Positions 21,316-33,718 of a stretch of DNA of 64,000 nucleotides are shown here, one piece after another. Each line of letters begins with the position of its first letter. Within the stretch, counting starts at the first letter, position 1. The stretch lies in the NCBI GenBank assembly GCA_034401795.1, contig CM067366.1:69556514-69620513 (forward strand). The letters are read 5' to 3'. The notes beneath the pieces are model-generated. The model was not told where the DNA came from. It saw only the letters and a list, made by a program, of their open reading frames with translations, and did not search any database. A program made the translations under genes and the position numbers. This DNA comes from Chaetoderma sp. LZ-2023a. Taxonomy: Eukaryota > Mollusca > Caudofoveata > Chaetodermatida > Chaetodermatidae.

Positions 21316-22128
21316 AAGAAGAAGAGGAAGCGCAGAAAGTCTCAGAATTCGAAGAAGAATAGGAAGGCGGATGAGGAGGAGGAGGAGGAGGAGGAACAGG
21401 AGGAGGAGGAGGAGAAGGGGGCGGATGAGGAGGAGGAGGAGGAACAGGAGGAGGAGGAGAAGGGGGCGGATGAGGAGGAGGAGGAGGAGGAGGAGGAACA
21501 GGAGGAGGAGGAGAAGGGGGCGGATGAGGAGGAGGAGGAGGAGGAGGAAGAGGAGGAGGAGGAGAAGGGGGCGGATGAGGAGGAGGAGGAGGAGGAACAG
21601 GAGGAGGAGGAGAAGGGGGCGGATGAGGAGGAGGAGGAGGAACAGGAGGAGGAGGAGAAGGGGGCGGATGAGGAGGAGGAGGAGGATGAGGAGGAGGAGG
21701 AGGAGGAGGAGGAGGAGGAGGAGGAGGAGGAGGAGGTGGAGGAGGAGGAGGAGGAGGAGGAACAGGAGGAGGAGGAGAAGGGGGCGGATGAGGAGGAGGA
21801 GGAGGAACAGGAGGAGGAGGAGAAGGGGGCGGATGAGGAGGAGGAGGAGGAGGAGGAACAGGAGGAGGAGGAGAAGGGGGCGGATGAGGAGGAGGAGGAG
21901 GAACAGGAGGAGGAGGAGAAGGGGGCGGATGAGGAGGAGGAGGAGGAGGAGGAACAGGAGGAGGAGGAGAAGGGGGCGGATGAGGAGGAGGGGGAGGAGG
22001 AGGAACAGGAGGAGGAGGAGAAGGGGGCGGATGAGGAGGAGGAGGAGGAGGAGGAGGAACAGGAGGAGGAGGAGAAGGGGGCGGATGAGGAGGAGGAGGA
22101 GGAGGAGGAGGAGGAGGAGGAGGAGGAT
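21305..22128. repeat. GAGGAG minisatellite with a 42-48-bp higher unit
   Basis: An almost pure purine strand carries repeated units of the form (GAG)n GAACAG (GAG)n AAGGGGGCGGAT, about fourteen times. Three frames stay open; one reads as EEEEEQEEEEKGAD repeats, another as Arg-rich and the minus strand as Leu-rich. A 36-bp duplication at 21300-21370 (AGTCTCAGAATTCGAAG) links the array to the LINE fragment. I do not regard it as a gene, although the Glu-repeat frame (21292-22242) is open for 316 codons. Confidence 0.93.
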
Positions 22129-22331
22129 AATGTTTTTATATTTCGGCAGCCGCAGACTATGGTACCCCATCAGCATAATCATCATATATCGAGTGCATTC
22201 GGACAACAAACCTATTTTGCTTACTGCTCAATTCATACATAACTTTTTGGGGCCCTCCCTGCCCTGCATAATTTGATGGAGGGTTGTAGTAGAGAGTATG
22301 ATATATTTGCAATGGTTTGGGTGAGGGGTGG

Positions 22332-22650
<319 letters not shown>

Positions 22651-22660
22651 TCCTGTGATA

Positions 22661-23057
22661 ATAGACCTTTCCAGTTTTAGCTATGCCCCGCCCAACTCTA
22701 GCTAAGCTCCACCCACACCTCGCTCGTGTTGGGATCGATCGATCACTGAACTCCTTGACTATCAATTTCCAGAAATTTCTCTATGCAGGTAAGCTGTTGA
22801 ATATTTTAAAACTAATTCGACTGGGTGCTGTTGCTGCTTATGGCAGCAACAGCACCCAGTCAAATTAGTTTCAAAAATATTAAACAGCTTGTTTATAAAA
22901 TAACAAGGACATACAATTCGTACAACATGTTGGACTGTTAAGCGTTAAAGAGGGCTATATCGAATCATTCATGGAGTCATGATTATGACGGCCGCCTATC
23001 CGTCACTTATTTGATTATGACGTCATGTGATGGATGGATACACTGGAAAGGTGAATT
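22661..23057 (+). mobile_element. Pal-A element, full length
   Basis: The copy runs from ATAGACCTTTCCAG to CACTGGAAAGGTGAATT. The core is at 22793-22890 and its arms match exactly around the tip (GGGTGCTGTTGCTGC). The left flank has GCCCCGCCC and GCTAAGCTCCACCC; the right flank keeps only one TGACGTCA (23018-23025) because others are mutated. The left end lies a few bases from the GTGC array. Confidence 0.88.
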
Positions 23058-24555
23058 GATAATCGTTCGAAGGGATCAACTAATCACAAACATAAATAGA
23101 CACAATCGTGCTTCCCATAGAACAATGAATGGGCATAACTCTTAATCTTGAATCTCCTAATCGAACATCAGACATATTAAATTTCTATCCTCAACGGAAG
23201 TTGTGTTTCTATGTAAGGCTTTTGAGAAAACAGAACCACTAGATAAAACATCCAGTATTTATTTTAACAAAAAAATCGACAACACAAACGTGCTTTTTAC
23301 CAAATGACCTACCGCAATATCCGTTCTGTAAAAACGAATCCGTCTTTTCATTGCCCACATTAGAAGACTGGGTGTCAGTTCGCTTACAAGGGCCGCAGTC
23401 TTACTTCTACCCGATTTTCCTTAACGATATATTTACCCATCATCTCAATCGGTGGAAAGAATTCTATCTTAACAATAGACTCGCATGCTCTATTGAAATT
23501 TATCCGCGATCACCGGGATAGATGAAGGTGGGCGATTACTGAGCTAATGACCCAAACAGGTGTTAAGGGCATTTTGGACCCATTCCATCCTGACAATTCA
23601 ATTCTGAAGCGTAGATTGCTGGTGCACACCCACCCCTGGTTAAAACCATGCTTATTATTTGCCAAGAACATTTTATTGTGCGCCGCTACAACAACGATTT
23701 CCAGTCATATCATCTTCAAAATAACTAGTAGGCCTATCATATATTAGACTTTATCTATAAAACTATATTTCTGGCGGCTATAGTGATAAACGTGTTTATC
23801 AAACACTCACGCACGCGCGTAGGGAGGGATGTTATTCCCTATCCACATCAGCCTAATTGGCACGCCCGTTAATGATATTTATTTTAATCTGTTCTCGGCA
23901 GGTAAGCCACAGACTCACCCTGACGTGCACGTCCGTGTCACAATGACCCGTTGCGTCATATCGGAAGTATCGAATTGACCCAGCTATACAGCTAATGATA
24001 GGCAAATAGGATGCACATTTTCTGGCATTCTAGTGATGTTTTTTTAGTCTGCCTCACTAAAGGATCGAGAGCCTTCAAGAATGCGTCACTCAAGTATAGG
24101 TGGGATGTGTACGGTGGGCTATATTGGAAGGCATGTGGGGGCGGTGGGGGGGGGGAGGGGTGGAAATACCCACCAAGTTACCAACCCATCCTGAAACGAA
24201 CAGTAAACATAGGCTTTATGCTTTCCAAAGGCAGTTAAATTTTATTAACATCTATTGACATACATACAGTCTACCGGGGTGGTGGTGGTGGGGGTGGGGG
24301 TTGGCTATGGCCAAGTTTTCTGTGTGGTGAGATTAATTAAGCAGTATGCCGTCTATTCACGCGCTGAAGTTATATTTGGTCACACTAATTGGACCAAAAT
24401 AGTTGCTGCGATTGAATCACATGATCTCTTGTGACCTCATCCATCACATTTTCCCTAGTAAGTTCTCTGTCACGCGTCACCCCAACCCCTGCCACTCATG
24501 TGTATGATTATATACACGTATCACATCCTCAAAATATAACAAGTGTACACATTTC
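23058..24555. other. No recognisable gene; G-rich tracts at 24136-24167 and 24277-24302
   Basis: Mostly unique AT-rich DNA. Two plus-strand G-rich tracts could form quadruplexes. Confidence 0.4.
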
Positions 24556-24870
24556 GTATACCCTGATAACACACTCTACTGGACAGGTAGTGGGCCAATA
24601 CATATGCGTAGGAACCGAGAGGGGGTGTGTGCAAGGGGGTGATATCCACCTCCAGGCTTTTCATCTCCCATAGTGTATCCCATAGCGCCCCCTAGGGTTT
24701 GGCTCCCGCCATGATACAGCACACGCACGCACGCACTCACTCACGCACGCACGCACGCACGCACACCTCCTCCAGGTCCACCTACGTTCCCATATCCGCA
24801 ATACCGGGTCGATACGTCCGATATTTCTCCGGTGCCGGCCCAGTAAGCCGTGTTGTCAGGCCAAATGTCC
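24556..24870. mobile_element. Possible decayed CCCTGATA-type element with ACGC microsatellite
   Basis: ACCCTGATAACACAC at 24562 and GGCCCAGTAAGCCGTGTTGTCAGG at about 24837 resemble the two ends of the family seen at 1181-1288. (ACGC)n/(ACTC)n at 24720-24767 lies between them. Confidence 0.35.
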
Positions 24871-25830
<960 letters not shown>

Positions 25831-26194
25831 GCGAGGAATAAGATCAAATGGAAGAATAGCAGAGGTGCTGCCTTCGCCCCGACCTGTACGTGTTGGACTG
25901 CTGTCCATTTACCCCTTAAACTATAAGTTCGCGAACGGGAAGCTACTGAAAGCGGTTGGTGTTAATTATGTATTGACATACCGTATTACAGATCAGTTTG
26001 TTCATTTCCAAGTTGGCAGTGTAAGTCCCGTATAGAAGCTGGTTGACCGTAAGATTAGCAAGAGAAATATCGTTCAAGGCAAGCTGATTTTTGAAAACGA
26101 CTCTTTGCTCGTTAAAAAGGGCACAATGTAAGTTGGACCACGATGATCAGTCAAATTGGTTCAAAATTGCACCTTAGGCTGTAAGAATATTCTG
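25831..26194. other. No recognisable feature
   Basis: Unique sequence. Confidence 0.35.
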
Positions 26195-26290
26195 TTGAAA
26201 ATTCCGAAAATAATTTGATTGGAAGTCGTTATTGCGGTATGTAACAACAGCTTACATTCAAAGCATTTTCAAAATATCCAAAATCGTTTC
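26185..26290. mobile_element. Ancient Pal-like relic
   Basis: TTCTGTTGAAAATTCCGAAA, AATTTGATTGGAAGTCGTTA, GTAACAACAGCTT and TTTTCAAAATATCC follow the order of the Pal core with many changes. Confidence 0.4.
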
Positions 26291-26458
26291 TCTATGAGTT
26301 CCACGAAATTGGTATATAAGGACCTCAGGATTGACAGGTTCAATAACGGAGGACAACTAAAATTAAGTCAAGGATAAGGAAATCATTCAATTCGATTTAC
26401 AAAACATTGCATTAAAAGAAATAAAATGTAGGACACAAACCTAAAAAGAAGAGGAAAT

Positions 26459-26566
26459 CCCAGCAGGCACGTGACGTTGTTTCAACGTTGAATCCACGTT
26501 GAAATCACGTCATGACGTGATTTCAACGTGGAGTCAACGTTGAAACAACGTCATGTGCCTGCTGGG
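26459..26566. repeat. 108-bp near-perfect palindrome (CCCAGCAGG type)
   Basis: The arms are 54 bp with two mismatches and no loop; the axis is at 26512/26513 within CACGTCATGACGTG. The ends are CCCAGCAGGCAC and GTGCCTGCTGGG, and the arms repeat CAACGTTGA units. Palindromes of this kind are dispersed in many animal genomes. The superfamily is not certain and no clear target duplication is visible (AAAT against AAGT). Confidence 0.9.
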
Positions 26567-26998
26567 AAGTATGGGACCAATGTTTAAAAAGTATGTAAAT
26601 ATTGACCACTGAGATGCATGAATATAAAACCACTGGTGATTATCTTTACACGGTGCTATAGAAATCGGTTGCTCTAATATAAATTGCAAAATTACCACCT
26701 AACGTTCCACTGCTACCTATCCCATGATCTTGACATTCACAGCAGTTAGTAGTAGCCTATATACCTTATAGTTCACAATCCCGAGAAATCCATTATAGGT
26801 TAAAAGAGCATCTATCAACCTATATGTCGAAGCATAATCCCCAATTGCCATCGAACCCGATTACTGCGACATTGTCGATATAGGAAGCCATTCTGGACGA
26901 TTACCTCTAAGCACATACACCGGATACATAGGGGAATGTGCTAGCAGTCACGCGGTTAGCATCAAGACATGGCAGGTTACATACAGGCCGCAAGATCT
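26567..26998. other. No recognisable feature
   Basis: Unique sequence. Confidence 0.35.
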
Positions 26999-27231
26999 TT
27001 AAACCTTTTACAACGAAGCCGACCAAAACAGGCCTCTGTAGTGGTCTTGATGATTGTCCATTGGCAGGCCAAGAGAAGACTATTTTTTGAAAATTTACCA
27101 CTCTAATGACTGGCTCGGTTACAGTATTAAATTTAGTCAAAATCAAAAATAGTCTTCTCTTGGCCTGTCAATGGATCATCAATAAGTAAATATTTTAATT
27201 TTGATAACAAATTTAGTCATTAACTGGTTAA
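26999..27231. mobile_element. HP hairpin MITE
   Basis: TTAA bounds both ends (26999-27002 and 27228-27231). The left end AACCTTTTACAACGAAGCCG and the right end TTTAGTCATTAACTGGTT match the copy at 11930 in the opposite orientation. The stem AAGAGAAGACTATTTTT pairs with AAAAATAGTCTTCTCTT, but the hairpin tip is disrupted. Confidence 0.85.
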
Positions 27232-27489
27232 ACGGCATCGGTAACCTGAACCATCAGGGATTGTAGACCCTCACCCTCCCGTTTCGGATTTGATTGATTA
27301 GTCGGATTTTCCGGATCTTTTTATCGCGACCGAAGCATAATATTAATGCATGTATGGTCACGTTCTTTCTTGTACCAATAGCACCAGCAGTTTCCAAAAT
27401 ATCCATAGATCCAGAATTTGATCCGATCCAGGTCCAATTTGACTAATGTGAATCACGGCGAATCTGGAAATACTCTTGCACGGTAAGAT
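27232..27489. other. No recognisable feature
   Basis: Unique sequence. Confidence 0.35.
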
Positions 27490-27705
27490 CAACGGGCGCG
27501 CCAAAATGTATTCGATATTGGCCCCATGCACTATTGACCAACTGGAGCGTGAATAACGAATTCTAGCCTACATTGGTTCGTGTGCAGTTAACCAACGGAT
27601 TGTCGAATTCGACATTGCTTCATGCATGGGCCGTTGACAAACGGGCTGGCCAATATCGAATTGGCCGTTAACCAATGCCATATTTAATATTGGCGCGTTA
27701 TACAC
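27490..27705. mobile_element. TAACGCGCCAAT-type repeat with internal degenerate units
   Basis: ACGGGCGCGCCAAAATG, CGTTGACAAACGGGC, CCGTTAACCAATGCC and a terminal AATATTGGCGCGTTA recur in related form at 10945-11085 and 49150-49495. Confidence 0.5.
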
Positions 27706-27870
27706 ACGCACGCGCTCACAGCTTATTTATTCTGGAAACCGATTTAAAGCAATCTTCCATCAACTGATCAAAGCAGCCATTTATAGTTCATGGGAGGTAA
27801 CTCTGCCAGGATCTAAATTATAGTAGACTACACGCGAAGAAGACTAATTTAGGCCCCAAACCGTTTAAAG

Positions 27871-28207
27871 GTGCATATTCACAGCAAAATGGACCAAAAT
27901 AAATTTGGTTAAGTTGTATACTTTTAAAGGCTTAAAGTGTGTGTCTAGATGGAATGAAACGAAATAAATCTTAAACTATGATGATTTCATTACGTATAAA
28001 TTAATATAATTTTTCAGCTGTGAATTTGAATTAGGGACTCGTTCGTGCCTCTATTTCAACTAAAAATACGAAATATTTTTATACGGAATGAAATCATCAT
28101 ATGTTAAGATTTATTTCGTTTCATTCCATCAAGGCACACAATTTAATGCTATAAAAGTATACAATTTTAACACTTATTTTCAAGCATTTTGGTGTGAATA
28201 TACACCT
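27871..28207. mobile_element. TTAA foldback MITE, copy 2
   Basis: TTAA directly precedes AGGTGCATATTCAC on the left and directly follows GTGAATATACACCT on the right, so the element has terminal inverted repeats and a TTAA duplication. The arms pair for about 130 bp (GATGATTTCATTACGTATAAA against TTTATACGGAATGAAATCATC, for example). The right boundary is the TTTAATAAA motif of an adjoining Pal-A core flank, so this copy inserted into Pal. Confidence 0.82.
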
Positions 28208-28439
28208 TTAATAAAGATGCGCTTGAATATTTTGAAACTAAGTTGACTGGGCGCTGTTGCTGCCAACAGCGTCCAGGCAAATTAGTTTCAAAATATTTAA
28301 CAGCTTAACAGTATAGCCTTCTGGAAATTGATAGTCAATTCACCACTAACGTGTTCACGGATCGATCGATCCTTACACGAGCCTGCTGTGTGTGGAGCTT
28401 AGCTAGAGATGGGCTGAACATAGTTAAACCTGGAAAGGT
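28207..28439 (-). mobile_element. Pal-A, core and GC-box side
   Basis: The core at 28217-28306 has a shortened tip. It is followed by TTGATAGTCAATTC, GATCGATCGATCC, GTGTGGAGCTTAGCTAG and the terminal CCTGGAAAGGT. The CRE side is missing, apparently because of the TTAA element to its left. Confidence 0.78.
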
Positions 28440-28499
28440 TCTTTGTCTACACATTTTTGCATATAGAGTCCCTTCATCACACATATTCATGACAGCATG

Positions 28500-28684
28500 T
28501 TAGATTGCATCTAGTTATTCTTAAATACACACAATTCGTACAACAACGCTTAGTCTGTCACCAATTATGCGTTCGTGACGTACTTAATTACGTCATTCAT
28601 GACGTCATAATCCTAAACGTCACGTGCTTGGTTATGTCGTCATATGATAGAAGGATAAACTGGAAAGGTAAATTAATAACGACT
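28500..28684 (+). mobile_element. Pal-A right flank only
   Basis: ACACAATTCGTACAACAACG through TGACGTCA at 28600-28607 to AAACTGGAAAGGTAAATT. No core precedes it. Confidence 0.75.
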
Positions 28685-28939
28685 AGGCTACCCGTCCACC
28701 TTTGCTGCTTTCTTGTGACAGTCCCGATAAAGTCCACACAACGGACGCCATGATATTTTTTATTACCAGACTAATGCGGTTACATAAGTACACAATTTCA
28801 GCTTGGATTCCTAGACATATTAATTCGAGAAGATAAATAAGAAATCTGCTCAATAATTTAAAAAAAATAATTTCCTTAAAACTTGTTGTCTTGTGTAAAA
28901 ACAAATTCCCGTGAGAATAATTTCACGATAATTAACCAA

Positions 28940-29302
28940 CAATGGACCTTTCCAATTTTAGCCATGCCAGGCCCATCTCTAGCTAAAGTCCACCCACACA
29001 TTGCTCGTGTTGGGATCAATCGATCTCTGACCTCTCTGACCATCATCTTCCAGAAAACTATGCAGGCAAGCTGTTGAATATTTAGAAATTAGGTTAGTTT
29101 CAAGATATTCAACAGCGTGTTTATTAAACAACAACGACATCGGTCTACAATTCGTGCACCGTGTCGGGTTATTAAGCGTTTAAGTCGGACTAAATCAAGT
29201 CATTCATGACGTCATGATAATGACGTCATCCTACACGTCACGTAATTGATTATGACGTAATATGATGTCATTTGATGGATGGATTAAATGGAAAGGTCAA
29301 TT
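28940..29302 (+). mobile_element. Pal-A with a collapsed core
   Basis: The ends are CAATGGACCTTTCCA and TGGAAAGGTCAATTA. The core has lost its inner part: GTTGAATATTTAGAAATTAG joins directly to GTTAGTTTCAAGATATTCAAC. Two exact TGACGTCA sites remain (29207-29214 and 29221-29228). Confidence 0.85.
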
Positions 29303-30664
29303 ATAGGACTATTCGCCATTATTAACCATATATTGAAATCGTATTACGTGTTGGTGATATTTATTATGTAGCCGAACATAATTATAAGCAACTGTCTTTC
29401 CGTTTGAAAACAAAATAACTAAATGTTGTTCCTGAATATGACAATCACCATGTTTGAATAAAATTGTGCTAAGATATTCAACAAGTTCCGTAATGTTTTT
29501 CATTTAATCCTAGCAAAGCAAAATAAAATGGACCGCTGTTATTAAATTATTTCTGGATTTGGTGTGAATTTTCTATTATTATCATCTGCTAATCCCGATG
29601 GTTATTATTTTCGCCGTCTGTTTCTCAGAATCCTAACCATTTTGATGCAGACAAGGAGAAGGGGCAGACGACAATTTCATTACGATATAGCACAAGATCG
29701 GTCGAATATCCAGAAAATAATTTGAATGGAAGTTGTTATTGGTGATGTCATCAGTAAGATTCAATCAAGAACATTTTTAAACATTCGGTAAGTATCCGCC
29801 TTTAAAACTGCCAAGGAGTTTAACTTGGCGGTACAATTTATGGTTGATATGGGAAAGACTAGGCCTATATAAGAGGATTAAGTATCATTGTTACCATGGA
29901 TTTGTGAATTAAAATATCTTGTCGCAATTCTAGACGTTCTAGCGTCCATACACGAGTTTGTTTCATCGTCAGAATTAATGACATTTTAGCTCGCGAATTC
30001 CAAACCATTCCTCGCACTATTATTGTTTGGATGATATTATTGTCGGATAATTAGTTGCCGAGGAAGATACCAAATCCCCCTCACAACAATAAGAAGATCG
30101 ACTCAATCACCGGTTCTAAGTCCTTGACAATGTACAATCCCACTTTCACCATTACAAGTGCAGAAGTGAGTTTCAAAACAACGATACATGGAAAACTTAT
30201 TTAATATTTTACAAATAATTTGTCTGAATATCTGTACTGCCCTTTGTAGCAACGACCTTCAACCAAATTATATTCTAAATATTCAACAGAAGTTATACGT
30301 TGTTTAGTTAAGGAATTTCAGCGGCCGACCACTTGTTACTCGGTTGCGCTTTCAGGTTTAAAAGGTTACATCGAGATTCTGTGCAGGGTTAAAACGAGAA
30401 TCTGAGCTTAGGCACTTCAAAGCCAAGACCGAACCTTTGAATAATCACAGATTGCTATGGACGGACACTTGTTTGGCAGGTGTTAATATAGTCCGGGCGA
30501 CCACACTCCATAAGCAATCCACTTAATTCCATTGTCTGACCGACAATTGTTGATATTGGATGTTGGGATCGTACTGCCGATAGAACCTGGCTCTAAACAA
30601 ATACAAGTATCATATGGATTTATTTAATGGTCTCGGTGTGGCATTGTTCCGGCAGACATTCTGA
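29303..30664. other. Unique DNA with two faint Pal relics
   Basis: Near 29702-29795 (TCGAATATCCAGAAAATAATTT) and 30205-30298 (AGCAACGACCTTCAACCAAATT..AAATATTCAACAGAAG) weak Pal-like order is visible. There is no coding signal. Confidence 0.35.
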
Positions 30665-30780
30665 CAACACCCCTCCCCAATCGCCACTGCCACCTCCACC
30701 ACCGCCAACACAGCCGCCGCCGCCACCGCCCGCGCCACCAGCATCACCGCCCACCCACCACGACCCCACCACCACCAATG
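30665..30780. repeat. CCACCG/CCGCCG-rich tract
   Basis: A C-rich imperfect triplet tract reads as poly-Pro on the plus strand and poly-Gly on the minus strand. Confidence 0.8.
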
Positions 30781-31457
30781 CCATTTCAAATATTCTAATG
30801 CCCATCACACCCTAGTCCATCTCCATATCTCCCTGCCTTCTCTAGTCCTCCATCGTCCGTCTCCAGCGTCCGTCCCCCCCCCCACCTCTCCCCGCACTCC
30901 TAACCTGTCATCTCGTCACCGCCCACCCTTTCTCTATTGTCTTCATCCTATCATCATTTTAGCCGCAGATTGTACTCATGTAGCTGTGGAATAGAGGAAT
31001 AAATCGGTTATATATATATATATATATATAAATATATCTTTATACTCTGCAATATGGCCATACTTCCTAGTATGCAGACACACCTCACAGAGTCATAAAT
31101 TCCATCACGAAGTCCGAACTCAGCAATTCAATACAAATCACAGTTGTAATTCATATTCTACTCGGTAAAGAACCTTCCAGATAATTAAATGATTTCAGAG
31201 AGATCAAGGCTGGGGGAAAATTGTCAAACCGGTTTAAGCCACCACCATGCAGCATATAGAATTGCAGGGCCATGAAAAATGGCGAATACGATACTTAACG
31301 ACACAATGTAATAGTGTCTTCAATCAAGGCCAGTGGTCACACGATTATGGACCCGTGTATACGTCAGTGGTTTCTGTCTTTTGATCGCCTGTTCGTACCA
31401 CAAGATGGTGTTTTAAAGACAGGTGGCTTTGACCACCCGTCTTTTGTGGCCCGCGAG
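30781..31457. other. Unique DNA, (TA)n at 31008-31031, short foldback at 31404-31440
   Basis: The (TA)n tract is about 24 bp. AAAGACAGGTGGC..ACCACCCGTCTTT at about 31415-31440 is a short hairpin. The segment 31115-31228 shares a diverged direct repeat with 32038-32150 (GATAATTAAATGATTTC). Confidence 0.5.
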
Positions 31458-31768
31458 TGATCCGATCTGTCGCTCAAGTATTTAACGTCATAATCAAATA
31501 CGTGACATGTTAGCTGACGTCACAATCAAAATGACGTAGCACCGTCACGAAAATCTAAAAACCCGTCACTAAGGTGTACGAATTGTATGTCTTTGATGAA
31601 TTTTCAATTTAATAAATATTCTGTTGACTATTCTCCAGCAAATCTGGCTGAAAGCTGAAGCTGAAGGCAGCAACAGCCCCAAGTCAAATAGACAACAACT
31701 CGCTTAAAATGGGCGGAGCTTAACTAGAAATGGGCGGGGCATAGCTAGAAATGGATTAGTCTATTGAG
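31458..31768 (-). mobile_element. Pal-B with a damaged core
   Basis: The CRE side begins near GATCTGTCGCTCAAG and keeps one TGACGTCA (31515-31522). The left core arm is scrambled (TTGACTATTCTCCAGC). The GC-box side carries GGGCGGAGCTTAACTAG and GGGCGGGGCATAGCTAG. Confidence 0.8.
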
Positions 31769-31914
31769 GACATATTTTCTTGAGCCGGTTTGACTGAAGA
31801 TGTATATTTACTGTATTATTGTAAAAAAACCCAATTCAACATCTCTATTTACACAAGCAGTTAGCGTACCAGTACAGCTAAAAATAACTTTAAATGTTTC
31901 CAAAGCAAAATAAA

Positions 31915-31995
31915 TCATACTGTTGAATATTTTGGACATAATTGGATTAGAAGAAGGCAGCAATGGTTTCCAATCCATTTATGTTCAAAATCTTC
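31915..31995. mobile_element. Pal core, variant C
   Basis: TGTTGAATATTTTGGACATA, GGATTAGAAGAAGGCAGCAA and TTATGTTCAAAATCTTC form a core-like inverted repeat. It is closest to 61243-61325 and lacks the flanks of Pal-A or Pal-B. Confidence 0.55.
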
Positions 31996-33047
31996 ATCTA
32001 AATATTTCTTACTAACTAACGTTCCTACATCAGCCTCGAGCAGTACTGTACACACCGCGACACAGTTGCATTTCATATTCCGCCCTGTGACGAATTTTCC
32101 GGATAATTAAATGATTTCGGCGGCACCAACTCGGCTGGAAAATTGTTCGCCTACAATAATTTATCTTCTCTTGAGAAGTGCCATTGAGCGTAATGCAGAA
32201 AGCCGCATATTGCAATCTGACAATGAACATATCGAACGATGAACGATGATACAAGTGTGTCGGCGCTCGCCTCCTTATCCAATAACCACATTTGGGGGAT
32301 GTCTGTTGTCCCCGTGACAGGCATAATTACAGACACTCTGATCGTCTGTGATGGAGGTCGACATGATATTTGGCCCATAACCGTTTTAGTTCGCGGCAGA
32401 ACTGATATCTATCAAGTTCCTGATTTAGTGTAATTATTGCTGTCCGCGGCAGATTGGTTAACTACGATATGACCCCGAGGAGCATTGACAGGGTTCATAG
32501 AGAGGTCTGGGCAGGCAAAGTGGCATATTAAGATGGATTCTTGCATTAAAATGCAAATATATGCGGCATGCCCTTACTCTCACCATTGTATGTAATGCGA
32601 TACAGATAACGATGCAAGGTCGAGTTATCGTTATCGTCATTGTTGTCAATAATATCATCGACATGTTAGTCTAGTTATTTCAATTTACGCCATCGCGGTC
32701 ATCGATTAATATTTAACCACCATATAGACATGTGGTAAATCGTGCATTTCAGTGTAATGGCGCCCGACAGGTTCTGGATAAAACAATGGTTCCGCATAGC
32801 CATCTGTATATACCAACCCACCCCACCCCACCACCACCCGTCCCACACCTTACTTCATTTCTTCACATGTTTCATTCCGCCTCTTTCACTCTCACGCACC
32901 CCCTCTCCATCATCCTCTCACGTTCTGCATAGAAACGTCTCTCGTGTGATCTCTTCCCATCCTTCCTATGCTCACGTGTGTATGGCATACGTGTTCGTCA
33001 AAGACACGCAGCCGTTTAAATGGAATTCAATGGAAGAATCCGGCCTG
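31996..33047. other. No recognisable gene
   Basis: A 64-codon frame at 32239-32433 (+) has hydrophobic beta-like stretches but no family I recognise. The repeat at 32038-32150 pairs with 31115-31228. Confidence 0.35.
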
Positions 33048-33425
33048 CCACTCAAGTATCGGATGTCATAATCAAAACCTGTCACTCTTGTTAGCTGACG
33101 GCGCGATCAACTGACGTAGGTCCGTCACGAAAGTGGTACATGTCCGACAGTAACCATCTTGAATTGCATGTCCTTGGTGCATTTACAATTTAATAAACAT
33201 TTACAATTTAATAACATTCTTTGAATATTTTGAAAGCTAATTTGGTTGTGACTGTTGCTGCGATAGACAGCAACAGCTCCCAATCAAATTAGCTTCAAAA
33301 TATTAAATAGATTGCAGCTTGCTTATATAGTCATAGTGAATTGAGATTATGGGAATTCAGTGTTCTAAGTGTTAAAATGTGGGCGGAACTTAGCTCGGAA
33401 TGGGCGGGGCATAGCTAGGAATGAG
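33048..33425 (-). mobile_element. Pal-B, nearly full length
   Basis: CACTCAAGTATCGGATGTCATAA opens the CRE side, where the CREs are mutated. ACAATTTAATAAACATTT is followed by a repeat of TTACAATTTAATAA. The core is at about 33212-33307 with TGTTGCTGCGATAGACAGCAACA at its tip. GGGCGGAACTTAGC and GGGCGGGGCATAGC close the element. Confidence 0.83.
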
Positions 33426-33480
33426 CTCTCCTTCTATTACAACCAGCTATGCCTTGCCATGGTAACGCGATGGCGTTTCT

Positions 33481-33718
33481 TTAACCCTTTAACACAGGAA
33501 TTTGTTCAAGAAAAATTCAACTTTCTCATAGAAAATAACCATTTGCAGACCAAGAGAAGACTATTTATGAAAATGTAATACTGGAATGACTGGCTCGGTT
33601 ATCGAGCCAGTCATTCCAGTAGTAAATTTTCAAAAAATAGTCTTCTCTATGTCTGCAAATGGACATTTCTCAAGACCACTGCAGACGTTTTTGGCTGATA
33701 TGAGTGTTAAAGGGTTAA
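33481..33718. mobile_element. HP hairpin MITE with perfect ends
   Basis: TTAACCCTTTAACAC at 33481 is exactly mirrored by GTGTTAAAGGGTTAA ending at 33718. The 238-bp copy has the full stem GACTGGCTCGGTTATCGAGC and partner. This is the clearest evidence that the family has TTAA target duplications and CCCTTTAACAC-type terminal repeats. Confidence 0.9.

Noticed and set aside
21292-22242. 316-codon Glu-rich open frame and overlapping Arg- and Leu-rich frames
   Set aside because: All three arise from a minisatellite whose unit lengths are multiples of three; no start context, splice sites or non-repetitive domain supports a gene.
22654-23063. TGATAAT on both sides of a Pal-A copy as a target duplication
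   Set aside because: The implied element ends would be asymmetric and no other Pal copy shows a matching duplication.
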